Shown: positions 34,964 through 44,283, counted from the first letter of the stretch. The stretch: 52,788 bases of DNA from Phycicoccus sp. (GCA_017993715.1 JAGOME010000024.1:1-52788); one strand, 5' to 3'. Program-made: numbers and translations. Notes: generated from the letters alone by a model not told the origin.

Positions 34964-37300
34964 TCATCCTCTCGCCAGGGTGGCCAGGCCCACTGCGAGC
35001 TGGCCGAGGGAGATGCCCCCGTCGTTGGGTGGCACCAGGTGGTGGGTCAGCGGCGTCAGTCCGAATGCCGCGAGATGGTCACGCGTCCGGCCCAGCAGCA
35101 GCCGGTTCTGCCAGACGCCCCCGGTCAGGCCCACGGTTGACGTGCCCGTGGTCGCGCATACCCTCGCGGCGGCAGCGGCGCCTGCCGCCGCGAGGGCGTC
35201 ATGGAAGGACCAGGCGAGCGCGGCTCGCTCCACGCCCTCGCGCTGGGCCGTGATGAGGTCCCGCAGCAGGGTCCCGGTGTCCAAGACGATCCCCTCGGCG
35301 CTCGTCCGCACCGGCAAGCGCACGGTCGGGCCACCGTCCGTGGTGGCGGCGAGTACCTCGAGCTCGATCGCCGCCTGGCCCTCATAGGTGACCCGGTGCC
35401 GCACAGCGAGCAGCGAGGCAACGATGTCGAACAGGCGCCCCGCGCTGCTCGTGACCACGCCCCCGCGAGCCACCAGCCCCGGCAGAGCACCCCGCTCGTC
35501 ACCGGTGAGGGCGGCGAGCACCGCCGGGGCCGCCGACAGCGGCACATCATGCGCGAGCAGGGCGGCCGCGGCCATCCGGACCGGGTTGCGCACGGCGGCG
35601 TCACCCCCGGGCAGCGGCAGCGTCGCGAGGTGGCCCGCACGCTCAGCGCGCGCTCCACCGTCCTGCAGGACCAGGATCTCGCCACCCCAGATCGTGGCGT
35701 CGCAGCCGTATCCGGTCCCGTCGAAGACGAGACCGACCAGCGGTTCGTCGAGGCGTCCGTGCTCGGCGGCGAGCCCGGCCAGGTGCGCGTGATGGTGCTG
35801 GACGTCGAGCACCGGCAGACTGTGCCCCTGCGCGTAAGCCAGCGCCCACGCGCGGCTGGCATAGCCGGGATGCAGGTCGGCGACGACGAGGTCGGGCCGG
35901 CGACCGTGGAAGCCCACAAGCTGGGCAACCGTGCGCTCATGGGCATCGCGGGCCTCCAGGGCCCCGAGGTCGCCGACATGGGCCGACACGAACGCCAACC
36001 CGTCGCGAGCCAGGGCCGCGGTGTTCTTGAGCTCGGCCCCGACGGCCAGCACGGCCTGACTCGACGAGGGGACGATGACCGGCAGAGGGGCGTAGCCGCG
36101 AGAGCGTCGGACCGGCACCGGGACGTCTCGGTCCACGGCGACGACCGAGTCCTCGCCCGGCACGGCGATCGGCCGGTCGTGGTCGAGGAACAGGTCGGCG
36201 ATGCCGCGCAGCCGCGCGTGGGCGTCATCCTGCGTGAAGCACAGCGGCTCGCCGGACAGGTTGCCCGACGTCATCACCAGCACCGGCAGGTTCTCGTCGA
36301 GGAGGAGGTGATGGATCGGCGCGTAGGGCAGCATCACGCCGAGCGTCGGCAGGTAGGGAGCGACGCCGTCGGTCACCCAGGCGGAGCAACCCGGACGCTG
36401 ATCCAGCAGGACGATCGGTCGTGCCGAGCTCGTGAGCAAGCTCTCCTCGACCTCGCCGACGACCCCGAGGTGGCTCGCCGTGTCAAGGTCGAGAGCCATG
36501 ACGGCAAACGGCTGGTCGGGCCGGTGCTTGCGCTCCCGCAGCGTGGCCACGGCCGAGGCGCTGGCCGCGTGGACGGCGAGATGATACCCCCCGATGCCCT
36601 TGACCGCGACCACGGATCCGGCAAACAGCGCGGCTCGCACGGCCGCGAGGCTGTCCTGCGTCCCGGTGGCGACGGTCTGCCCTGTCGGTGTCCGGACCGT
36701 CAGGCTCGGACCGCAGTCGTGACAGGCGATCGGTTGGGCGTGATAGCGGCGGTCGCTGGGGTCGGCATACTCGGCGGCGCAGACCGGGCACAGGGGGAAG
36801 TCCGCCATGGTCGTCGTCGGCCGGTCATAGGGCAGGTCAGTGATGATCGTCAGCCGCGGACCGCAGTCGGTGCAGGTGATGAAGGGGTGCCGGTATCGCC
36901 GGTTACCCGGGTCTCGCAGTTCGGCGATACACGCCGGGCAGGTCGCCACATCGGGCGGGACCAGGGTGCGCTCGCCCGCCTCGGGTGCGCTGTGCCCGAT
37001 GACAAACCCCGTGTCCCCGGTCGGGACCAGCGAGGTCGACACGATGTCGAGAATGACCGCGAGAGGTGGGGCATCCGTACGCAACCGCCGTCCGAACTCG
37101 GCGACGGCCGTAGCACCCCCCTCGACCTCGACCACCACCTGAGTCGAGCCGTTGGCGCAGCGCCCTGCCACATCCAGGTCGGCGGCGAGCCGGGCCAGAA
37201 ACGGCCGGAAACCCACGCCTTGAACGATGCCGCGCACCGCGAACCGTTCGCGCACAGTCGTCCCGGCCACCGTCGAGGGCATCGAGGGCGGGCGGCTCAT
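34964..37300 (-). CDS. hypF: carbamoyltransferase HypF
   Basis: A protein of 778 residues that makes carbamoyl-adenylate from carbamoyl phosphate and passes the carbamoyl group to HypE. In order: acylphosphatase domain (VRGIVQGVGFRPFLARLA), two zinc fingers (CPACIAELRDPGNRRYRHPFITCTDCG; CPVCAAEYADPSDRRYHAQPIACHDCG), YrdC-like domain (VKGIGGYHLAVHA; TSGNLSGEPL) and the Kae1-like transferase (DVQHHHAHLAGL, DGTGYGCDATIWGGE, LTGGVWQNRLL). The ATG at 37300 overlaps the stop of the NHL gene. Confidence 0.97.
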   Translation of the reverse strand: MSRPPSMPSTVAGTTVRERFAVRGIVQGVGFRPFLARLAADLDVAGRCANGSTQVVVEVEGGATAVAEFGRRLRTDAPPLAVILDIVSTSLVPTGDTGFVIGHSAPEAGERTLVPPDVATCPACIAELRDPGNRRYRHPFITCTDCGPRLTIITDLPYDRPTTTMADFPLCPVCAAEYADPSDRRYHAQPIACHDCGPSLTVRTPTGQTVATGTQDSLAAVRAALFAGSVVAVKGIGGYHLAVHAASASAVATLRERKHRPDQPFAVMALDLDTASHLGVVGEVEESLLTSSARPIVLLDQRPGCSAWVTDGVAPYLPTLGVMLPYAPIHHLLLDENLPVLVMTSGNLSGEPLCFTQDDAHARLRGIADLFLDHDRPIAVPGEDSVVAVDRDVPVPVRRSRGYAPLPVIVPSSSQAVLAVGAELKNTAALARDGLAFVSAHVGDLGALEARDAHERTVAQLVGFHGRRPDLVVADLHPGYASRAWALAYAQGHSLPVLDVQHHHAHLAGLAAEHGRLDEPLVGLVFDGTGYGCDATIWGGEILVLQDGGARAERAGHLATLPLPGGDAAVRNPVRMAAAALLAHDVPLSAAPAVLAALTGDERGALPGLVARGGVVTSSAGRLFDIVASLLAVRHRVTYEGQAAIELEVLAATTDGGPTVRLPVRTSAEGIVLDTGTLLRDLITAQREGVERAALAWSFHDALAAAGAAAAARVCATTGTSTVGLTGGVWQNRLLLGRTRDHLAAFGLTPLTHHLVPPNDGGISLGQLAVGLATLARG

Positions 37301-38487
37301 GGCGTCCGCTCCCAGAGGACGACGCGGTTGTTCCCCGAGTCGGCGACCGCGAGTAGGTCGCCGTGCCAGCTCAGCCCATACGGCCAGCACAAGGTGTCGG
37401 CCCCCACGGCATCCCACCGGTTCTCCCCATTGGCGGCGAGATCGGGTTGCCCAATCACCTGATTCGCATCACCGGAGAATGCCGTCTCCACCCTGTCCCA
37501 GACCAAGACCCGGTTGTTGGCGGTGTCTGCGACAGCCAGGCCCTGAGCCCGCTCCCCGGTGCTCACGGCATACGGGAATCGCAGGCGACCCCGCTGGGAG
37601 ACATAGGGGAACTCGGTCCCGTTCGCGAAGTCCGGCTGTCCGAGAACGCCATCTGCGGGCCTATCGCTCTCAGGGTGTCGGTCCCATCGGAGCACCCGAT
37701 GGTTGCCGGCATCGGCCACGAGCAGGCCGCCGGTCCCCGTCCCCGCGATCGCATGCGGCCAGCGGAACGAGTCCGCGGCCACGGGCCCGCCGCGGTTCTC
37801 CTCACGCGCCGAAGGGCTCGGCTGCCCGAGAACGACATCGGCGGGCTGTCCGGGCGCAGGGACACCATCGCGCCAGATGAGAACGCGCCGATTCCCGGTG
37901 TCCGCGACGACGAAGCGTCCGTCGATCACGGCCATCCCGAATGGCCAGTAGAACGTCCCGGCGGTGGTCTCGCCCGCGGCATTCGGCTCAACGCTGAGCG
38001 GGTCCGGCTGTCCGAGAACGTGGTCCGGAGGCGTACCCGTGACAGTCGGCAGTCGGTCCCACACGAGCAGTCGATGGTGCCACGCGTCCGCGACGACGAG
38101 GCGACCTTGATCGATGAGGACACCGGTGGGCAGGTTCATGCCGAGGGCGGGGCCGCCCGTGGCTTGTCCTTCGGTGACCATGTCCGGTTGCCCGAGGACG
38201 ACCTGTGCGCTGGGCCCATCGCGGTCCGGAAGCCGGGACCACATCAGCACGCGGTGGTTGCCGGTGTCGCAGACGATGATCCGCTCCTGGTCCACCCAAA
38301 CACCACGGGGGGCATAGAGCGTCGCCGCGCTCGGGTGCGCATCGGGCAGGCGGAGCGCGCCCGGTGACGGCGCGCCGAGGACTGCTCGGGGACGCCACGG
38401 AGACGACGGCGGCCAGGTCCCCGCACGCCGGATGACCGGCGGTGCGGCCGAGGTCGAATCGCCGGGGGTGATGACGCGCACCCGCAT
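37297..38487 (-). CDS. six-bladed NHL-repeat propeller protein
   Basis: A protein of 396 residues made almost entirely of six NHL blades, each with an (A/C)D(T/A/S)xxxxRxLxW core (for example CDTGNHRVLMW, ADTGNRRVLIW, ADSGNNRVVLW). Five of the linkers carry V(L/I)GQP(D/S). No signal peptide is visible, so it is probably cytosolic. NHL propellers usually bind proteins or small ligands. It is packed between hypF (4-bp overlap) and the NifU-Rieske gene (3-bp gap), so it is part of the hydrogenase machinery; its role there is not known to me. Confidence 0.88.
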   Translation of the reverse strand: MRVRVITPGDSTSAAPPVIRRAGTWPPSSPWRPRAVLGAPSPGALRLPDAHPSAATLYAPRGVWVDQERIIVCDTGNHRVLMWSRLPDRDGPSAQVVLGQPDMVTEGQATGGPALGMNLPTGVLIDQGRLVVADAWHHRLLVWDRLPTVTGTPPDHVLGQPDPLSVEPNAAGETTAGTFYWPFGMAVIDGRFVVADTGNRRVLIWRDGVPAPGQPADVVLGQPSPSAREENRGGPVAADSFRWPHAIAGTGTGGLLVADAGNHRVLRWDRHPESDRPADGVLGQPDFANGTEFPYVSQRGRLRFPYAVSTGERAQGLAVADTANNRVLVWDRVETAFSGDANQVIGQPDLAANGENRWDAVGADTLCWPYGLSWHGDLLAVADSGNNRVVLWERTP

Positions 38488-38490
38488 CCG

Positions 38491-39387
38491 TCAGCTCTCC
38501 CTCGCCCGCACCCAGACCGTGCCGGCCTCGATCCGCAGGGGCAGGGATTCCAGGGTGGCACCGGGCATCGACAGGCACTCGCCGCCCTCGGTCACGTCGT
38601 AGCAGAACCCGTGACCGGCGCAGGTGATGGTGCCCGCCGCCGGGTCGACGTCGGCGTCAGTGAGCGTGCGGCCCAAGTGCGCGCAGGCGTCAACGAAAGC
38701 CGTGAGCGTGCCGGCGGCGTGCACGACAATCGCCGCCAGAGGTCCCGAAGGCCCGGGCACCGTGACCGCGCGCACCATGCCGGGGGCGACGTCATCTGCG
38801 GCGCCGGCGCGGACCCAGCCAGCCTGCTCCAGGTCGACCTCGACTCCGGGGCGGCGGCGCACCGTCGCCAGGTCGACGAAAGCCGGCTCGGGCTCACGGG
38901 GGACGACCTCGACCCGGCGTAGTCCCGGGACTCCCGCGAGGAGGGCCTCTTCGATCGTGGTGCGCATCGTGACCGAGGCCATCGAGCAGCCGTTGCAGGC
39001 GCCACGCAGGCTGACGTAGGCGGTCGCGTCCTCGACCCGCTCGAGCTCGACGTCACCGCCGTGGGACTGCAACGCCGGGCGGACCGAGGCCAGGACACCG
39101 TGGGCTGCGGTCAGCGGATCGGGTCGCACGATCCCGTGCATCGCCAAGGCCAGGTGGACCACAGGGTCGTCGACCAGCGCGAAGAGCAACTCCTTGCCCC
39201 GGGGGTCGTCACGCAACGTCCGCACGATCGTGCGCAAGGCGTCCCGATGGACCTCGTCGAGCGCCTGCAGGTGATCCTCGGCGAGCTGCCGCACGCCCGG
39301 CTCGAGCGCATCGAGCTGACTGCGCGTCTGGTCCAGCCGCGAGGCGATGTCCTCCAGCGAGGTCCGCGCCGATGCCGTCGCCGTCAT
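38491..39387 (-). CDS. NifU-domain / Rieske-domain fusion protein
   Basis: A protein of 298 residues with two iron-sulfur modules. An N-terminal helical part (residues 1-90) is followed by a NifU C-terminal-type domain (VRPALQSHGGDVELERVE, then the CxxC in GACNGCSMASVTMRTTIEEAL). From about residue 205 there is a Rieske [2Fe-2S] domain with ligand pairs CAH (DACAHLGRTL) and CAGH (TCAGHGFCYD). It could pass electrons from the hydrogenase to a quinone or act in cluster delivery. It is coupled by a 4-bp overlap to the TPR gene upstream. Confidence 0.88.
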   Translation of the reverse strand: MTATASARTSLEDIASRLDQTRSQLDALEPGVRQLAEDHLQALDEVHRDALRTIVRTLRDDPRGKELLFALVDDPVVHLALAMHGIVRPDPLTAAHGVLASVRPALQSHGGDVELERVEDATAYVSLRGACNGCSMASVTMRTTIEEALLAGVPGLRRVEVVPREPEPAFVDLATVRRRPGVEVDLEQAGWVRAGAADDVAPGMVRAVTVPGPSGPLAAIVVHAAGTLTAFVDACAHLGRTLTDADVDPAAGTITCAGHGFCYDVTEGGECLSMPGATLESLPLRIEAGTVWVRARES

Positions 39388-40730
39388 CGGTCGTCACCGG
39401 AGAGGATCGTGACCTTGGGCCGCGGGGGCGCGTCGCCCATCAGCGCCGAACCCAACCCCGACCCTGCCGACGCCGCGGGCACCGGCATCCGCGCCATCTG
39501 GCCCATTTCGCGGGCGTCGGACGCGTCATCGGAGCCGACCGTCGCGCGAGCAATCTCGTCCAGGACCGAGCGCACGGTGAGCACGCCGTCATGATCGAGC
39601 TGCTCCTCGAAGAGGTACCGCGCCTCGACGAGCTTGGCCTTGGCGGGCTCGAACATGCCCAGGTGGGCCAGGACATTGCCCTGGTTAGCCAGGACCCGAG
39701 CCCGCCCGAGGGGATCGTGCTCGCGAGACCGGCGCGCGAGCACCTCCTCGTACAGCTCGACGGCCTCGACCAGGTTGTCGCCCTGGTGCGTCGAGGGGGT
39801 ATAGACCAGCGCGTTGGCCAGGTTGAGGGTGGCCGTGCCCCACAGGTCCGGGTGCTCCTGCGCGGTCAGGATGCGCAGGCTTGCCCGCAGCGACTGCGTG
39901 GCGATGCCGTGCCGCAGCTGGTCGCCGGCCCCGGTCATGGGGGACGAGAGGTACGCGACCGCAAGGTTGAGCTGCGTCGTGGCCCACAGGTACGGCGCGC
40001 TCTCCTCGGTCACCAGCTGCAAAGCGGTGTGATAGTGGTGCATCGCCTGGCGGAGAGGTTCCCCGTGGGCGGCTGCCTGGGCGTGAGCCAAGGAGCCCAG
40101 CTGGTGGTGGACCTCGGCGAGCGAGATCGGCAGGTCGGTGTGGGTGAGGACCGTGGCGGCGGCTTGTAGGTGGGTGCGGGCGACGTCGTCGGCACCCGCG
40201 TTCTCGTGAGCGATGGTGCCGGCATTGGCCTGGAACAGGGCAGCCAGCGCCGGGAGCACCGGTGTGGCCCACGTGATGCCGTCCTCCAGCGCGGTGAGCG
40301 CGCCGTCAGCATCACCGGCCTGCAGGGCCGCCGCGGCCCGGGCCGAGGCACCCAGCGCCTGCACCTCGGCGGCGGCGTCAGCGGGCACCGTCGGCACCTC
40401 GTCGCTGGCCCCCGACATGTACGCGACAATGTCGACAAGAGGTTGCCACGCGCTCGGGAGACCGGTCCGGACGAGCTCCAGGTCCTCGCGATCGGGATCC
40501 AGGATCCAGCGGTTGTAGGCGGACACCGGGTCCTGGCCGTCCAGGCATGCCAAGGCTGCGTCAGGGTCGCCGCGGTGCGCGGCTGCGTGCGCGGCCAACT
40601 CCTGCGGCCAGGCCTGCGGCATTCGTCCGGCCGCCAGGGTGTCTCGGACCTCCGACGGGGTCCCCTCGGGCAGCAGCATCAGCCCCGCGGGGAAGGGAAA
40701 GATCCCGATCGGTTGGGTCAACGCGCTCAC
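39384..40730 (-). CDS. TPR-type protein of the hydrogenase cluster
   Basis: A protein of 448 residues, largely alpha-helical, with tetratricopeptide-like helix pairs (ARTHLQAAATVLTHTDLPISLAEVHHQLGSLAHAQ, LWATTQLNLAVAYLSSP, LWGTATLNLANALVYTP, GRARVLANQGNVLAHLGMFEPAKAKLVEARYLFEEQL). The first 40 residues differ (PIGIFPFPAGLMLLPEGTPSEV). No signal or membrane segment. TPR proteins are assembly scaffolds, so a role in building the hydrogenase complex is plausible. It overlaps its neighbours by 4 bp at both ends. Confidence 0.8.
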   Translation of the reverse strand: MSALTQPIGIFPFPAGLMLLPEGTPSEVRDTLAAGRMPQAWPQELAAHAAAHRGDPDAALACLDGQDPVSAYNRWILDPDREDLELVRTGLPSAWQPLVDIVAYMSGASDEVPTVPADAAAEVQALGASARAAAALQAGDADGALTALEDGITWATPVLPALAALFQANAGTIAHENAGADDVARTHLQAAATVLTHTDLPISLAEVHHQLGSLAHAQAAAHGEPLRQAMHHYHTALQLVTEESAPYLWATTQLNLAVAYLSSPMTGAGDQLRHGIATQSLRASLRILTAQEHPDLWGTATLNLANALVYTPSTHQGDNLVEAVELYEEVLARRSREHDPLGRARVLANQGNVLAHLGMFEPAKAKLVEARYLFEEQLDHDGVLTVRSVLDEIARATVGSDDASDAREMGQMARMPVPAASAGSGLGSALMGDAPPRPKVTILSGDDR

Positions 40731-41059
40731 GTTGGATCTCCTTCAATGACGTCGTCGGCGGATCCCTGGCGCGTACCCATGATGACCCGTAGTGCCCCCT
40801 GGTCGGCATCCCAGGAGGTCTCGTAGTGGCCGGGTCTCACAGCGAAACCCAAGGCTTCACTGACGAGCAGGACCCGGTCTCCCGCGCGTGTGCGCTGCTT
40901 GAGCAGCAGCCCTCCGCCCGCCGGCCCGCGCAGCGGGACCAGCAGGAGGTCGTCGCCGTCACGGGCCGCGACGCAGACATCCTGCGGGAAGTAGGTGGCC
41001 GCAACGGTGACCGGGATCCGCAGGTTGCCGTCCGCCGTGAGCTCGCACACGGCATTCAT
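40727..41059 (-). CDS. 110-aa hydrogenase-cluster protein of unknown function
   Basis: A small, beta-rich protein of 110 residues (NLRIPVTVAATYFPQDVCVAARDGDDLLLVPL, GGLLLKQRTRAGDRVLLVSEAL). It has only two cysteines and no recognisable metal motif. No family was recognised. It overlaps both the protease gene and the TPR gene by 4 bp, so it is made in step with them; a small assembly chaperone or adaptor is a possible reading. Confidence 0.75.
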   Translation of the reverse strand: MNAVCELTADGNLRIPVTVAATYFPQDVCVAARDGDDLLLVPLRGPAGGGLLLKQRTRAGDRVLLVSEALGFAVRPGHYETSWDADQGALRVIMGTRQGSADDVIEGDPT

Positions 41060-41574
41060 GTGGCCTGCTCCGTCCAGAACTCGGCCGCAATGAGATCACC
41101 GACGCGATGCATCGCTTCCTGGACCGGTCCGGTCAGCTCCGCCCCAGGCTCCAGACCACCGGCCTCGATGAGGAAGACGGTGATGTCCTGCGGGTAGAGC
41201 GGCCCGAGCAGCCACTTGGCGAAGGACAACGCGTGGTCCCAACGGAACGAATGCGTGTGAATGCCGCTGAGGTCCCCGGGTGAGGCAACCTCCGCGGACG
41301 GCACGCGATAGATCGTGCCGGGCGTGGAGCCGGTGCTCGCCGCATCGACGATGACGACCCGGCGAGCACCGCGCATCTGGAAGGCCACGTCCATCCCCGC
41401 GGTGCCACCATCGGCGCACAGCACCCCGTCGGGCAGTCCCCGGTGCCACAACTCGCGCACGAGCAGCGGCCCCACAGCATCGTCGCCGCGCAGGATATTG
41501 CCGCACCCCACGACGAGGACCTCGCACCCGGGTGGGGCGAAGCCATCGTCGAGGAGTTCGTGGGGCTGGGTCAT
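41056..41574 (-). CDS. [NiFe]-hydrogenase maturation endopeptidase (HycI/HupD family)
   Basis: A protease of 172 residues expected to remove the C-terminal extension of the large subunit after nickel insertion. The family signature VLVVGCGNILRGDDAVGP carries the first metal-sensing acid, VVIVDAAS the second, and HTHSFRWDHAL the histidine block. It lies 50 bp downstream of the large-subunit gene, whose 19-residue tail is its likely substrate. Confidence 0.93.
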   Translation of the reverse strand: MTQPHELLDDGFAPPGCEVLVVGCGNILRGDDAVGPLLVRELWHRGLPDGVLCADGGTAGMDVAFQMRGARRVVIVDAASTGSTPGTIYRVPSAEVASPGDLSGIHTHSFRWDHALSFAKWLLGPLYPQDITVFLIEAGGLEPGAELTGPVQEAMHRVGDLIAAEFWTEQAT

Positions 41575-41624
41575 GGTGTGGTGCTCAGGGTGGGGGTGGA
41601 TGGTGCGGGATGCGGGACGATTGC

Positions 41625-43265
41625 TCAGACCATCCCGTTGACGACGAACCGATTGAGCTCGCGCCCGGTCTTGCCGTCGTAGGCATGCACGGTGCAGACC
41701 AGGCAGGAGTCGAACGAGCGCGCCACGTGGCCGAGCTCGACGGGGTCGTGGATGTCGCGGATCGGGGTGCCGACCATGGCCTGCTCGATCGGGCCGGGGG
41801 TCTGGCTCGAGTCGCGGGGGCCGATGTTCCAGGCCGTGGGCGTGACGACCTGGTAGTTGGCGATCTTGCCGTTCTCCAGGACGATCCAGTCCGACAGGGC
41901 GCCGCGGGCGGCCTCGGTGGATCCGAAGCCTTTGCCGGAGTCGAGCTCGGTCGGCTTGGTGTGGAACGAGCCGCGCAGGTCGATCTCACTGAGCCACTGC
42001 ATGACCCACGTGAAGTACTTCGGGGCCTCGTGCACGCGAGCCATCTGGCGCACGAACACCGACGGACCGAGCTTGGCCATCATGTCCAGGAACAGCGGGT
42101 CGTCGTCCTGGCGTCCGGTCGCGCCGGGCGCGGCAGCGGCGAGCCGTCGCGCGAGGGGGCCGGTCTCCAGCGGGATCCGCCCGAGGCCAGGCACGTCATA
42201 CCGCGGGGACTTGGCCCACGAGTACTTGCCCTGCTCGCGACCCTTGGCGGGGTCGATCGGGTTGGTCTCGCCCTCCCACGGGTGCAGCGGCCGGCCACCC
42301 GTGTAGAAACTGTGGGTGACGTCCTCGCTGACCCGCAGGTGGTCGAAGTCGTGGAACTGGCCGCCGGCGTAGATCCCGGACCGGTTGATCAGGGCGTCGT
42401 TGCGGCCGTCCACGGTCGGGTTCTCGTAGAGCGCGGGATCGAAGTAGGTGCCGGTCGCGATGTAGTTGCCGACGCCGGCGCCGTACTTGTCCAGCCCGAT
42501 GTCTTGGGCGTACCGGATGAAGAAGCCGCAGTCGGAGTTGTATTGGCTCTCGTTCTCGTCGACCCAGGCGAGCATGTCCTCCCAGGTCTTGATCTGCATC
42601 CACCGCTCGATGGAGCAGCCGAGCCATTCCTTTTCGAGCCAGTTGTCCTTCCAGTGGTTCAGGATCGCCGTGGCACGGGTGACATCGGCGAGGTTGGGCG
42701 CGGACATGACGCCACCGGGGACCATGAACGAACTGTGCGGCCACTGGCCGCCGAACATCGCGTAGACCTCGACAGGCTTGCTGGAGAGGACCACACCCTT
42801 TTGGTATGCCGTGCCGGTGTAGGCGGTGAACCGCCGGCAGGCCTCCTCGTACATCGCGCTGCTGCGGTAGTTCTCGTGGACCAGGTCGATCGCGAACAAC
42901 GCGTAGAAGTAGCGCGGGATCGACTGGAGCGTCTCGCAGGCCTGCGCGATGTTGCGGATCAGGGTGGCGTTCTGCGGGACATGGGTCTGCCAGGCGGTGT
43001 CGAGGGCATAGCAGGCCTTGTAGAGGTGGCTGCCACCGCAGATCCCGCAGATGCGGGGGGTGACGATGAGCCCGGCTTGGGGATCCTTGCCGCGCAGGAT
43101 GATCTCGAAGCCACGGAACATCGCAGCCTCGGTCCACGCCGACGTGACGTGGCCGTCCTCGATAGTGACCCGGACATCGAGGTCACCCTCGACGCGGCCG
43201 AGTGGGCTGACGAACAGGTCGACCTTGTCTGCTGTTGCGGTCATCGGGCGGTGCGCCCCTTTCAT
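41625..43265 (-). CDS. hhyL: [NiFe]-hydrogenase large subunit, group 1h type
   Basis: The catalytic subunit, 546 residues. The N-terminal nickel motif is TPRICGICGGSH (Cys66, Cys69) and the C-terminal motif SFDSCLVCTVH (Cys521, Cys524), with Ser where many hydrogenases have Pro. A 19-residue tail follows His527 and would be cleaved during maturation. GKDPQAGLIVTPRICGICGGSHLYK and the overall sequence match the high-affinity actinobacterial type. It has no export signal. It follows the small-subunit gene by 46 bp. The subgroup is assigned from memory of signature motifs. Confidence 0.95.
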   Translation of the reverse strand: MKGAHRPMTATADKVDLFVSPLGRVEGDLDVRVTIEDGHVTSAWTEAAMFRGFEIILRGKDPQAGLIVTPRICGICGGSHLYKACYALDTAWQTHVPQNATLIRNIAQACETLQSIPRYFYALFAIDLVHENYRSSAMYEEACRRFTAYTGTAYQKGVVLSSKPVEVYAMFGGQWPHSSFMVPGGVMSAPNLADVTRATAILNHWKDNWLEKEWLGCSIERWMQIKTWEDMLAWVDENESQYNSDCGFFIRYAQDIGLDKYGAGVGNYIATGTYFDPALYENPTVDGRNDALINRSGIYAGGQFHDFDHLRVSEDVTHSFYTGGRPLHPWEGETNPIDPAKGREQGKYSWAKSPRYDVPGLGRIPLETGPLARRLAAAAPGATGRQDDDPLFLDMMAKLGPSVFVRQMARVHEAPKYFTWVMQWLSEIDLRGSFHTKPTELDSGKGFGSTEAARGALSDWIVLENGKIANYQVVTPTAWNIGPRDSSQTPGPIEQAMVGTPIRDIHDPVELGHVARSFDSCLVCTVHAYDGKTGRELNRFVVNGMV

Positions 43266-43311
43266 GAATGGTCAAGCGTGGGGAGGTTCCGGATGGCAGG
43301 TCCGGGGAGGG

Positions 43312-44283
43312 TCACACGACGAACATGTCTTCCTTGGACCACTGAGGGGCCGCGACGCGTGCCGCCGCCGCATGGGCCATGTAGGTGATGTGATCGACCC
43401 CCTCGGGAACCTCCTTGGGGATGGTCCCGCTCACCTTCTGGGTCTTAAAGACGGTGCCCTTGGCGAGGTCGAAGAAGGGGAACTCCGGCTCCGTGCAGCC
43501 CAAGCACGGCATTCCGGCTCGGGTCTTGCTCGACTGCCGGTTCCAGAGGATCCGGTTGCACGGGCTGTGCGTCATCGGTCCGCGACAACCGAATTCGTAG
43601 AAGAGGCAGCCCGTGCGGGTGCCTTCGCCGAAGCTCGTCGTGGACTGCTTGTACTCGAAGAACTGCACGCGGGTGCAGCCGGTCTGGGTGAACGTCTTGA
43701 AGAACGTCTGCGGGCGGTGCAGGTCGTCCAGGGCGATGTCACCGGCGCGTCCGGTCGCCAGCGCCACGAGGATCTGGGTGATCCAGTCCGGGTGGGCGGG
43801 GCAGCCGGGGATGTTGATGACGGGCAGCCCTGACTTGCTGCGCCAGTCCGGGCCGAGGAATCCCCCGCGCTCTCGCTTGTGGAATTGCAGGCCGGTGGAG
43901 TCACTCGGGTTGGGCTCCATGGCCGGAATGCCGCCCCAGCTCGCGCAGTCGCCGATGGCAACGACGATCGAGGCGGCCTCACACAGTTCGGTGACCCATT
44001 CGGTCATCGGCCGGTCCGCGAACAGGTCGTAGCGACCGCTGCCGTCCGGGCCTTGGATGACCGAGCCCTCGAGCACGAAGATGTCGAGCGGGCGGGCGCC
44101 GCTGGCGCAGTCGGTGAAGATCTTCTTGGCTTGCTCGCCGAGCTCGAGCCCAAGGCTCGGGTGCCAGAGCAGCTCCAAGCCGAAATCGACGATGAGGTCG
44201 ACGACGTTGGGCTCCTCGGCGTTGAGGAACGACATCGTGTTCCCGGAACAGGCTCCGGCCTGGAACCACAGAACGGAAGACAT
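43312..44283 (-). CDS. hhyS: [NiFe]-hydrogenase small subunit, group 1h type
   Basis: The electron-transfer subunit, 323 residues, without a Tat signal peptide or C-terminal anchor, as in the cytoplasm-facing group 1h enzymes. Iron-sulfur ligands include Cys12 (GACSGN), GDCASWGG, GCPAHPDW, TGCTRV, TGCLFYEFGCRG and the medial-cluster segment SPCNRILWNRQSSKTRAGMPCLGC. Where most small subunits have CxxC for the proximal cluster, this one has Cys12-S-G-Asn15, so one usual ligand is missing. In the related Cupriavidus enzyme an aspartate is reported to fill this place. Confidence 0.95.
   Translation of the reverse strand: MSSVLWFQAGACSGNTMSFLNAEEPNVVDLIVDFGLELLWHPSLGLELGEQAKKIFTDCASGARPLDIFVLEGSVIQGPDGSGRYDLFADRPMTEWVTELCEAASIVVAIGDCASWGGIPAMEPNPSDSTGLQFHKRERGGFLGPDWRSKSGLPVINIPGCPAHPDWITQILVALATGRAGDIALDDLHRPQTFFKTFTQTGCTRVQFFEYKQSTTSFGEGTRTGCLFYEFGCRGPMTHSPCNRILWNRQSSKTRAGMPCLGCTEPEFPFFDLAKGTVFKTQKVSGTIPKEVPEGVDHITYMAHAAAARVAAPQWSKEDMFVV

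Noticed and set aside
35201-37462. A 753-codon plus-strand open frame opposite hypF
   Set aside because: It is the shadow of hypF caused by high third-position GC; no conserved motif or ribosome site supports it.
41532-43388. A 618-codon plus-strand open frame opposite the hydrogenase large subunit
   Set aside because: It is an antisense shadow; the minus strand encodes the intact large subunit.
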